Assembly: GCF_002001105.1 (NCBI RefSeq)
Contig: NZ_MUNP01000045.1
Location: forward strand, 1 to 64,000
Origin: Rhodanobacter sp. C06
GTDB taxonomy: Bacteria; Pseudomonadota; Gammaproteobacteria; Xanthomonadales; Rhodanobacteraceae
DNA: 64,000 bases
Reading direction: 5' to 3'
Part shown: piece after piece, positions 19,179 through 26,269 of the stretch
How the letters are laid out: every line of letters begins with the position of its first letter
How positions within the stretch are numbered: position 1 is the first letter of the stretch
Position numbers and translations under genes: made by a program
The notes under the pieces: model-generated
What the model was told of the DNA's origin: nothing
Database searches by the model: none
What the model saw: the letters and a program-made list of their open reading frames with translations, nothing else

Positions 19179-20240
19179 TCAGCCGCCCAGCGTGTCGACG
19201 GAAGTCCAGGTTGGCACCCAGGTCTTGCCGCCGTCCGTCGAGATGGCCCAGTCCTGCCGGCAGGATTTCGCTGTGATGCCCGACCAGACGTTGCGGGTCA
19301 GCACGGTCTTGCCCTCGACCTCGTCCATGCCGATAAAGGTGCCCACGCCGCCCTTGAATTCGCCCACCATCGGCGGGGCCAGCGTGCCGGTCTTGCTGTT
19401 CGCGAAGTAGACCCGCCACTGCCGGGTCTTGCGGTCGTACAGGCGCAACGCGAGGTCCTCGACATGGCCGCCGGGCCCGTCCACTTCGAGCTGGCCGATA
19501 TTGGCCCAGTCGTCCCATACGCGATACACCGCATGCGTGCCGCCCAGGTTGCTCCACGCGCCGGGTGATGCGAGGGGATTCAGCACCGCCCGGATCCGGG
19601 TCGACCAGCGCCCCGTGTTGAAGTCGAAGTCGTGCTCCGGCCCGGTGCCCTGGGCGTGCGGCACATCGTAGTCGGGCGCCTTCTTCAGTCGGGTAAGTTG
19701 CGCCACGAAGTTGGTGACCCAGGTCTTGCCGCCGTCGGTCGAAGAGGCGATCTCGTAGTGGTAGGAGTCCGGCGTGATGGCCGACCAGATGTCGCGTTCG
19801 AGGACCTTCTTGCCAGCGACCTCGGTCAGGCCATGGAACACGCCACGACCGTTGGCGAACTCGCCGTACGAAGGCTCCTGCATGGTGCCGTCGCTGCTGC
19901 CGGCGAAGTGCTCGCTCCATTGCCCGGACTTCGGGTTGTAGAGGAACAACGTCACGCCCTGGAAGTGGCCGCCGGTTCCCGCGGCTTCGATCTTCTCGAT
20001 GTTGGCGCGCCCGTTCCACAAGGGTTGGTCGATCACGGTTCCGTTGAATTCGGTCCATGCGCCGACGCCCGATGCGGTGACGTCCCGGCTCTTGATGTGG
20101 GTACGCCAGGTGCCGAAATGGAAGTCGAAGGCGTGCTGCTGGTCGACACCCTGCGCCGCATCCGCGGCCGATGGCGTCGGCCAGGCCATCGTCGTGGCCA
20201 GGGCAAGCAGGCAGGTCTGCCAGATCGTGGTTGCGCGCAT
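19179..20240 (-). CDS. Exported protein with two tandem DUF1579/lipocalin-like repeats
   Basis: A 353-aa protein with a signal peptide (residues 1 to about 26) and two homologous halves. Each starts with (F/D)FDF(H/N)xG-x-W and continues with RAN/WANI..., LxLY(N/D)-x-K, (V)GEF and a closing STDGGKTWV motif. Start at 20240 has GGAAGGA 7 nt upstream. The repeated STDGGKTW is sialidase/Asp-box-like but sits at the end of each repeat only. Likely periplasmic or outer-surface; function unknown. It follows an outer-membrane barrel gene by 35 nt. Confidence 0.72.
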   Translation of the reverse strand: MRATTIWQTCLLALATTMAWPTPSAADAAQGVDQQHAFDFHFGTWRTHIKSRDVTASGVGAWTEFNGTVIDQPLWNGRANIEKIEAAGTGGHFQGVTLFLYNPKSGQWSEHFAGSSDGTMQEPSYGEFANGRGVFHGLTEVAGKKVLERDIWSAITPDSYHYEIASSTDGGKTWVTNFVAQLTRLKKAPDYDVPHAQGTGPEHDFDFNTGRWSTRIRAVLNPLASPGAWSNLGGTHAVYRVWDDWANIGQLEVDGPGGHVEDLALRLYDRKTRQWRVYFANSKTGTLAPPMVGEFKGGVGTFIGMDEVEGKTVLTRNVWSGITAKSCRQDWAISTDGGKTWVPTWTSVDTLGG

Positions 20241-20275
20241 GGGGTTTGTCCTTCCGCAGGGAATCGGTGTCGACG

Positions 20276-21247
20276 TCAATGGACGTAGTTGATCGCGATG
20301 GCCGGGGTCACCGAGCGCGTCGCGTTGTGGCCGCCCACGATCACGCGCGCGCCCAGCAGCACGCCGAGGTTCGCGCTGAAGTTGTATTCGACCGCCGGGG
20401 CGTAGCCGTAGGCGTCGCTGGAGCCGGCCCGCAGGTGCACGGGTGTGGGCAAGGCATCGACCGGGTCGGCGCTGCCATCGACGCGGGTGGCCGCGCCGTG
20501 GCTGCGGAACAGGTCCAATGCCAGCACCCAGCGGCGGGTGAGGCTGTATTCGAACGAGGTGCCGATGTAGAACGCGTCGCCCGGACGGGCCGTGCCGCGG
20601 AAACCGGGGGCGGTGCCGTAGACGCTGGCGCCGGTCACGTCGGCATCGCCGTTGAACGTGCGGGTGAGGTTGAGCCGCACCCGCAGCAGGCGGCCGTTCG
20701 GCATCCAGAAATAGCTCTGCGCGTTGAGGCCCAGCGTGGTGGCCCAGGCACCGCCGCCCATGCCGTCGCTGGCACGCGCGAGGCGGTCGTAGCGGCCGGT
20801 GGGCACGGTTTCCTGCAGTTGCACGGCGAGCGTGGGCAGCCAGCTGCCTTCGTGGAAGCGGGTGAGCCGGTACTGCGCCTGCAGGATCTGGTCACCGAGG
20901 CCGATGCCCGAGCTGCCCGGCCCGTTGCTCACGCGGTTGTAGCCGATGATCGGGATCAGGCCCACGGTGAGCCGGTCGGTGAGCCCGTACAGCACGTAGG
21001 CGCGCGAGCCGAACGCGTCCGAACCCTTCGAGGTGACGTCGTAGAAATAAGGCTCGATCAGCATGTGCCCGGTCGGCAACGTCTCGGCGGAGTTCGCCAG
21101 CATCGGGCCGGTCCACCAGGCGTCGTCCAGCGCCTGGCGCGGCGGGCCGGCGTCCTGCGCCACGGCCGCGCCGATGCCCAGCAGCGCGGCGCACAGCGCC
21201 GCGAGGCGGCGCGCCGTCCACCGCGCCCTTTTCACCTGCCAACGCAT
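20276..21247 (-). CDS. Outer-membrane beta-barrel protein (phenol MetA-like / transporter family)
   Basis: A 323-aa protein with a signal peptide (MRWQVKRARWTARRLAALC... AAVAQ). Many amphipathic strands ending in aromatic residues follow: LIEPYFYDVTS, RAYVLYGLTDRLTVGLIPII, SFEYSLTRRWVLALDLFRSH and the terminal strand VTPAIAINYVH. This is typical of the MetA/phenol-degradation-linked outer-membrane family. Start at 21247 is preferred because GGAGG would be too close to the two upstream GTG codons. It is first gene of a possible two- or three-gene unit and divergent from the MocR gene. Confidence 0.78.
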   Translation of the reverse strand: MRWQVKRARWTARRLAALCAALLGIGAAVAQDAGPPRQALDDAWWTGPMLANSAETLPTGHMLIEPYFYDVTSKGSDAFGSRAYVLYGLTDRLTVGLIPIIGYNRVSNGPGSSGIGLGDQILQAQYRLTRFHEGSWLPTLAVQLQETVPTGRYDRLARASDGMGGGAWATTLGLNAQSYFWMPNGRLLRVRLNLTRTFNGDADVTGASVYGTAPGFRGTARPGDAFYIGTSFEYSLTRRWVLALDLFRSHGAATRVDGSADPVDALPTPVHLRAGSSDAYGYAPAVEYNFSANLGVLLGARVIVGGHNATRSVTPAIAINYVH

Positions 21248-21335
21248 GACCACCGACACCTCCGTCGCCTGTCCGTAGCGCGCAGACTAGGCAGGCAAGT
21301 GGTACGAGCGAATAGCCACCGGGCGAGAACATGAC

Positions 21336-22829
21336 ATGACCACTCGACAAGGCGTGACGAAGCCCGTGCCTACCGGCTTGGTGCCGGCGATCGCGCTGGA
21401 AGGCGGCGGGCCGATCTACCAGCAACTGGCGGAATGGTTCCGCCGTGCGATCGCCGAAGGCCGGCTGCGACCGGGCCAGCGCGTGCCCTCCACGCGCGCT
21501 CTGGCCGGCGAACTGGGCGTTTCGCGCCTGCCGGTGCTGGGCGCCTACGAACAGCTGCATGCCGAGGGTTATCTGGAGAGCTTCACCGGCGCGGGCACCT
21601 GCGTGGCCGCGGCAATCCCGCACGAGGGCGCGGGCACGCCGCAGCGGCGACCGCCGCGCGCAGCGATCGCAACCGCTCCTTCGGCGCCGCGCCGGGTCGC
21701 CGCGCGCGTGGCGGCGATGGCCGCGCCGCCGCAGAGCTGGCTGGAAAGCCAGGGCGCGTTCCGCGTGGGCGTGCCCGCGCTAGCCCACTTCCCGCACGGC
21801 GTGTGGTCGCGCCTGCTCAGCCGGCATGCGCGCCACGTCGGCGCCGACGCGCTGGTCTACGGCGACACCATGGGCCACGCGCCGCTGCGCGAGGCGATCG
21901 CCGAATACCTGGCGACGGTGCGCGCGGCGCACGCCGGCGCCGCACAGATCCTGATCACCAGCGGCGCGCAGCACGGCCTGCAGATCTGCGCGCACGCGCT
22001 GCTCGACCCCGGCGACCGCGCCTGGGTGGAGGAACCCGGCTACCCCGGCGCGCACCAGGCGCTGGGAACCGTGGGCGCCCTGCCCGTGCTGGTGCCGGTG
22101 GATGCCGAAGGGCTGGACGTGGCCGCGGGCATCCGTCGCGCGCCGACCGCGCGGCTGGCCTACGTCACGCCCTCGCACCAGTTCCCGCTGGGCGCCACGT
22201 TGAGCGCGGCGCGGCGCATCGAGTTGCTGCAGTGGGCGGCGCGCACGGGCAGTTGGATCGTCGAGGACGACTACGACAGCGAATACCGCTACGGCAGCCG
22301 GCCGATCGCCGCGCTGCAGGGGCTGGATGCCGACGCGCGGGTGATCTACGTGGGCACCTTCAGCAAGGTGCTGTTTCCCGCGCTGCGGCTGGGTTACCTG
22401 GTGGTGCCAAAGGACCTGCTGCCGGCGTTCCGCGCGGCCCGCGACGCGCTGGATACCTGCTCGCCGATGCTGCCGCAGAGGGCGCTGCACGACTTCATCC
22501 GCGAAGGCCACTTCGCGCGACACATCCGCCGCATGCGCATGCTGTACGCGGCGCGGCGTGCGGCGCTGCAGGCGGCGATCCAGCATCACCTGCCCGGTGC
22601 GCTGGAGATCGTGGGCGCCGAGGCAGGGATGCAGCTGACTGCGCTGCTGCCCGACGGAATGGACGACGTCGCGCTGTCGCAGCGGGCGGCACAGGCCGGC
22701 GTGTCGGTGCGACCGCTGTCGCCGTGCTATCGCGGTGACGTGAAACGCAGCGGCCTGATCCTGGGCTACGGCAGCGTGGACGAGCGCGCCATCGAGGAAG
22801 GCGTGCGCCGGTTGCGGAGTTGCCTGTAG
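21336..22829 (+). CDS. MocR-type PLP-dependent transcriptional regulator
   Basis: A 497-aa fusion of a GntR winged helix (GGPIYQQLAEWFRRAIAEGR, VPSTRALAGELGVSRLPVLG) and a fold-type I aminotransferase domain. The latter shows the PLP-binding motifs EDDYDSEYRYGSRP and TFSKVLFPALRLGYLV, whose Lys should form the internal aldimine. MocR proteins sense PLP-bound ligands, for example in vitamin B6 or GABA metabolism, and usually regulate a divergent gene. Here that would be the outer-membrane barrel operon 88 nt away. No pdxS/pdxT or gabT is next to it. Confidence 0.92.
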   Translation: MTTRQGVTKPVPTGLVPAIALEGGGPIYQQLAEWFRRAIAEGRLRPGQRVPSTRALAGELGVSRLPVLGAYEQLHAEGYLESFTGAGTCVAAAIPHEGAGTPQRRPPRAAIATAPSAPRRVAARVAAMAAPPQSWLESQGAFRVGVPALAHFPHGVWSRLLSRHARHVGADALVYGDTMGHAPLREAIAEYLATVRAAHAGAAQILITSGAQHGLQICAHALLDPGDRAWVEEPGYPGAHQALGTVGALPVLVPVDAEGLDVAAGIRRAPTARLAYVTPSHQFPLGATLSAARRIELLQWAARTGSWIVEDDYDSEYRYGSRPIAALQGLDADARVIYVGTFSKVLFPALRLGYLVVPKDLLPAFRAARDALDTCSPMLPQRALHDFIREGHFARHIRRMRMLYAARRAALQAAIQHHLPGALEIVGAEAGMQLTALLPDGMDDVALSQRAAQAGVSVRPLSPCYRGDVKRSGLILGYGSVDERAIEEGVRRLRSCL

Positions 22830-22996
22830 GAACCTCTTTGGTTGTCACTCTTGCGGAAGCAGGAATCCGGTACCGTTGTGAGCTGGGGCATAGGAATCGC
22901 AGGGCCTGCGCCCGCCGAAACGGGTTCGTCATGAGCCCGCTTTCGGTTTGGAGCGGACATCAGAAGGCAGGGCCGAAGATCTTCTGGGGAACGCAC

Positions 22997-23233
22997 ATGG
23001 TGAACTTTGATTACTGGTTCAATCAACCGTGGGTCCAATTGCTTTGTTTCATTGTTTTCACATGCATCACGGTCAGGGGTCTTAAGACTGGGGGCGCGAC
23101 GCTCGTCTACAAAACATATAAAAGGTCCAAGGACCCGGAGCTTTATTGGGCTGGAATAGCTACTAACGCGTTGGCCGCTGCTGCCATGCTCTTTCTTCTT
23201 GTTCATGGACTCACCAACTGGCTAGACGTATGA
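22997..23233 (+). CDS. Small membrane protein of unknown function
   Basis: A 78-aa protein with two hydrophobic segments (about residues 12-28 and 52-74) joined by a basic loop (KTYKRSKDPELYW). The start at 22997 has GGGGA 7 nt upstream; the open frame runs further 5' but across repeat-like DNA. Base composition drops clearly below its neighbours from about 22980 to 23400. The DNA on both sides contains pieces resembling the dispersed 'cccgctttcg' type repeats of this bacterial group, so the gene may have come in with them. No family recognised. Confidence 0.6.
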   Translation: MVNFDYWFNQPWVQLLCFIVFTCITVRGLKTGGATLVYKTYKRSKDPELYWAGIATNALAAAAMLFLLVHGLTNWLDV

Positions 23234-23406
23234 CATGGCGTACATAGCATGCCCGCTTTCGACCCACAGTGAACTTTGGCTGCATACACAGGATTTTCGG
23301 GAATCATTCAATACGCGCTTGACCCCGACAGGGCCAGCCTTTCGGCTGTTGAAAAGCAACACACTAGGCCGACGAGGGTCTTCAAGTTTCCTGTAGTAAA
23401 CAGCGC

Positions 23407-24324
23407 TCAAGCCACGCCGAACGGCAGTTCGCTCGTGCCGACCACGCGCTCGCCCACCGCTTCGCCGCGCACGAAGGCCAACGCGGCGTTGATCGTGTCC
23501 GGCGCGTCCAGCACGCGGCGATGGCCCAGCCCCTCGGTGCTGAGCAGGCGTGCGCCGGGCCAGTAGCGGGCGTAGCGCTCGCCCTCGCTCCACGGCACGT
23601 CGGCGTCGTCGAGGTCGTGCACGATCAGCGCGGGCTGGCCCAGCGCGGGCAGGTGGCGATACACCTCCAACTGCTCCACGCCGATGCCGGTGCGGCGCAG
23701 CAGCCAGTCGTAGAAGGCCTGGCGCAGGTGTTCGCCGAGGCGCACTAGATGGAAGTAGCGGCTGGCCGCGTCGGCCATGTCGGCGGCGGGCGCCACCAGC
23801 ACGAGGCGCTGCGCGTGCCAGTCCTCGTCCTGCGCCAGCACCAGCGCGGCGGCGCCCAGCGAATGCCCCACCGCCAGCGCGGCCTCGCCGTAGTGGCGGC
23901 CGACCGCGCGGATCGTGGCGGTGAATTCGGGCAGCGTGCACAGCCGGCCGCTGCTGCGACCGTGGCCGGGCTGGTCGAACGTCACTACCGCGTAGCCCAG
24001 CGCGCGCAGGCCGTCCACCCATGGCTGGAAGCGCAGGCCGAAGCTGGACCAGCCGTGCGCGAGCAACGCATACGGCTGGCGGGCCGGGTCGCCCCAGACG
24101 TAGGTGGCGATGCGCTCGCCGCCGATCTGCAGTTCGCCGCGCCGCATCGCCGCATCCTCCGGCGTCGCCAGCGCGCGGCTGCGGCTGCTGGCGAACGGCG
24201 TGGCGAACAGCTGCGCGGCGCGGTCGGCGGTGCGCTTCGGCACCAGCCGGCCACCGAGCATGAAGCCGGCGCGCAGCGCGCCGAGACGCAGACGGGTGGA
24301 AACGGAAGCGGCATGTGGGGACAT
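23407..24324 (-). CDS. Alpha/beta hydrolase
   Basis: A 305-aa alpha/beta-hydrolase. The oxyanion segment is LLAHGWSSFG, the nucleophile elbow is VGHSLGAA, an Asp lies in VHDLDDADVPW, and the terminal His is in EGLGHRRVLD. This makes a full Ser-Asp-His set. Start at 24324 has GAGG 8 nt upstream. It follows the TetR-type regulator by 25 nt on the same strand, so the pair is probably an operon with the regulator acting on both. Substrate unknown. Confidence 0.88.
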   Translation of the reverse strand: MSPHAASVSTRLRLGALRAGFMLGGRLVPKRTADRAAQLFATPFASSRSRALATPEDAAMRRGELQIGGERIATYVWGDPARQPYALLAHGWSSFGLRFQPWVDGLRALGYAVVTFDQPGHGRSSGRLCTLPEFTATIRAVGRHYGEAALAVGHSLGAAALVLAQDEDWHAQRLVLVAPAADMADAASRYFHLVRLGEHLRQAFYDWLLRRTGIGVEQLEVYRHLPALGQPALIVHDLDDADVPWSEGERYARYWPGARLLSTEGLGHRRVLDAPDTINAALAFVRGEAVGERVVGTSELPFGVA

Positions 24325-24349
24325 GGGGAGCGCCTCGTGCGGGAAGGGG

Positions 24350-24952
24350 TCAGGGTTGCCAGCTGCGCCACAGGCGCTCGAATGCCGCGGCGGTGTGTCG
24401 CTCGGCCTCGTCGTAGCCGAACAGTCCGCCGTCATGGTGCAGGCCGAGCAGCAGCGCGTAGATCTCGAACGCGAGCTGGGCGGTGTCGGTGTCGGCGCGC
24501 AGGTGGCCCTCGGCCACCGCCTGCGCGATCGCCTTCTGCAGCTCGCGGCGCCAGCCGGCCTGCTGCGCCACCACCGCCTCGTGCAGCGCGCCGTCGCGGC
24601 CGTCGTACTCGCTGGCGGCGGAGAGCAGCACGCAACCGCTCTGGTGCTTGCGCGCCCACGCGAACCAGTGCGCCACGATCGCGCGCAGGCGCGGCAGGCC
24701 GCGCGGCTGCTTCAGCGCGGGCAGCAACACGTGCGCCATGAAGCGCCGCGCACCCAGGTCGAGCACGGCCAGCTGCAAGTCCTCGCGCGAACCGAAGTGG
24801 GCGAACACGCCGCTCTTGGACATGCCCACGTCGGCCGCCAGGGTGCCGATGGACAGCCCTTCCAGCCCGTCGCTGCGCGCCAGCACATAGGCGTGGTCGA
24901 GGATGGTGTCGCGGGTGGCGGCGCGCTTGCCGGCGGGAGTCACGGTTTCCAT
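24350..24952 (-). CDS. TetR/AcrR family transcriptional regulator
   Basis: A 200-aa regulator with an N-terminal HTH (LSIGTLAADVGMSKSGVFAH, then FGSREDLQLAVLD) and a helical C-terminal ligand domain (HWFAWARKHQSGCVLLSAAS, EIYALLLGLHHD) of the kind often called TetR_C_6-like. Start at 24952 (METVTPAGKRAATRDTIL) is preferred over upstream in-frame codons that lack the family pattern. It leads the hydrolase gene. Inducer unknown. Confidence 0.9.
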   Translation of the reverse strand: METVTPAGKRAATRDTILDHAYVLARSDGLEGLSIGTLAADVGMSKSGVFAHFGSREDLQLAVLDLGARRFMAHVLLPALKQPRGLPRLRAIVAHWFAWARKHQSGCVLLSAASEYDGRDGALHEAVVAQQAGWRRELQKAIAQAVAEGHLRADTDTAQLAFEIYALLLGLHHDGGLFGYDEAERHTAAAFERLWRSWQP

Positions 24953-25145
24953 GGGTGCAAAAAATAGCACGACCGTTCGTTCTTTGCCATGACGACGAAC
25001 CGATATGCCCCGCGATGCCCGGGCGGTCGTCACGTCGGCCACCCACCCGAACCTGAACGCGCCTCCGGACACGCGTCAACACGTCGCCGCAGGGCGGCGT
25101 TTTCCGTACCGCACGCCGCCTTTCGCGGCGATCACGGAGAGCACG

Positions 25146-25490
25146 ATGAATCGCAAGTCTTCCGCCCTGATCCTGTCCGCCGCGCTGGCGCTGGCCGGCG
25201 CCGGATTCGCCGCTGCGCCCGCGGCACAGGCCGTGCCGCAGGTGTCGGTCGGCGTGGGCGTGGGCATCGGCGTGGCTCCGCCGCCGCCACGCTTCGAACG
25301 AGCGCCGCCGCCGCGTCGCGGCTATGCCTGGGCGCCTGGCTACTGGTCGTGGAGTCCGCGCCTGCATCGCCACGTGTGGGTGGGCGGCCGCTGGATGCGC
25401 GTGCATCCGGGCTACCACTACATGCCCGCGCGCTGGCAACAGGGACCGCGCGGCCACTGGCATTTCAGCGCCGGCTACTGGGCCCGCTGA
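25146..25490 (+). CDS. Exported YXWGXW repeat protein
   Basis: A 114-aa protein with a signal peptide (MNRKSSALILSAALALAGAG ... AAPAAQA). A Gly/Val strand and a Pro-rich link (APPPPRFERAPPPRRG) follow, then three YxWxxGYW/VWVGGRW/HWHFSAGYW units of the YXWGXW type. GGAG lies 6 nt upstream of the start. Such proteins are periplasmic or surface-associated and uncharacterised. A second member follows 130 nt later; its repeat part is closely related, but it is a lipoprotein. Confidence 0.85.
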   Translation: MNRKSSALILSAALALAGAGFAAAPAAQAVPQVSVGVGVGIGVAPPPPRFERAPPPRRGYAWAPGYWSWSPRLHRHVWVGGRWMRVHPGYHYMPARWQQGPRGHWHFSAGYWAR

Positions 25491-25623
25491 ACATGCAACA
25501 ACCTGCGACGCGAGCGGCGATGCCGCGCCCGTTTCGTCGCAGTTTTCGCCCCCTAGACTCACCGTCGCTTTCCATGGCGCGGCAACGCCATCCACGCTTC
25601 ACCACACCCAACGAGGGGAACCC

Positions 25624-26004
25624 ATGTCGTCACGTCTTGCAGGTCTGCTGATCGTCTCCGCTGCCGCCGCGGTGGCGGCCGGTTGCGTCGAGGAGCGCCC
25701 GGTCTACCACCCGCGCCCGGTGCAACGCGAAGTGATCGTGGAGCGCCAGGCGCCGCCACCGCCGCCCGAAGTGGTGGAAGTGATCGCGCCGCAACCGCCG
25801 CCGCCGCGCATCGTTGAAGAAGTGCCGCCGCCGCGCCGCGGCTATGTCTGGGTGCATGGCTACTGGCGCTGGGAGCACGGCCGCTACATCGCGGTGGCCG
25901 GCCACTGGCGCGAGGCGCGTCCCGGCTACCACTACGTGCACCCGCACTGGGAGCAGCGCAACGACGGCTGGCACTTCCACGTGGGCGTGTGGGTGAACGA
26001 CTGA
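25624..26004 (+). CDS. YXWGXW repeat lipoprotein
   Basis: A 126-aa protein with a lipoprotein signal (MSSRLAGLLIVSAAAAVAAG followed by Cys21). A charged, Pro-rich spacer (residues about 25-70) is followed by VWVHGYWRW, IAVAGHWREARPGYHYV and HWEQRNDGWHFHVGVWV repeats. It is a paralogue of the gene just upstream. The last bases precede a dispersed palindromic repeat. No known function. Confidence 0.87.
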   Translation: MSSRLAGLLIVSAAAAVAAGCVEERPVYHPRPVQREVIVERQAPPPPPEVVEVIAPQPPPPRIVEEVPPPRRGYVWVHGYWRWEHGRYIAVAGHWREARPGYHYVHPHWEQRNDGWHFHVGVWVND

Positions 26005-26012
26005 GGCTGCAT

Positions 26013-26064
26013 CTTGCGATCATCCTTGATCGCGAAGATCAAACGGGCGGCCTTCCCTGGCCGC
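26013..26064. repeat. Dispersed palindromic repeat (GATCAAACGGGCGGCC type)
   Basis: cttgcgatcatccttgatcg, then cgaagatcaaacgggcggcc and ttccctggccgca. A near copy is at 63298-63350, a half copy at 63257-63292 and a diverged inverted copy at 56649-56700. Two nested hairpins are possible (gatc..gatc and ggcc..ggcc). Confidence 0.85.
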
Positions 26065-26140
26065 AATCAGTGAAGTTTCTTTGCGATTACCTGATCGCGG
26101 ACATCCGACGAGTGGCCACGCATGGCCGCACGACTCAAGG

Positions 26141-26167
26141 AAACGGCCCGGGCATTCCGGGCCGTTT
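26141..26167. terminator. Strong hairpin upstream of recC
   Basis: AAACGGCCCGG-gcatt-CCGGGCCGTTT is a perfect 11-bp stem with a 5-nt loop, followed by cgtttgg. It probably ends transcription from the YXWGXW genes or is another palindromic repeat. Confidence 0.55.
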
Positions 26168-26269
26168 CGTTTGGCGTCGCATGCAACGAGACGGCGCGAT
26201 GCGACAGTGAGGCGACTTCCAGCCCGCGGTCGGTGACAATCTCGGCAGCGAACGCCAGCCAGGACGCCC

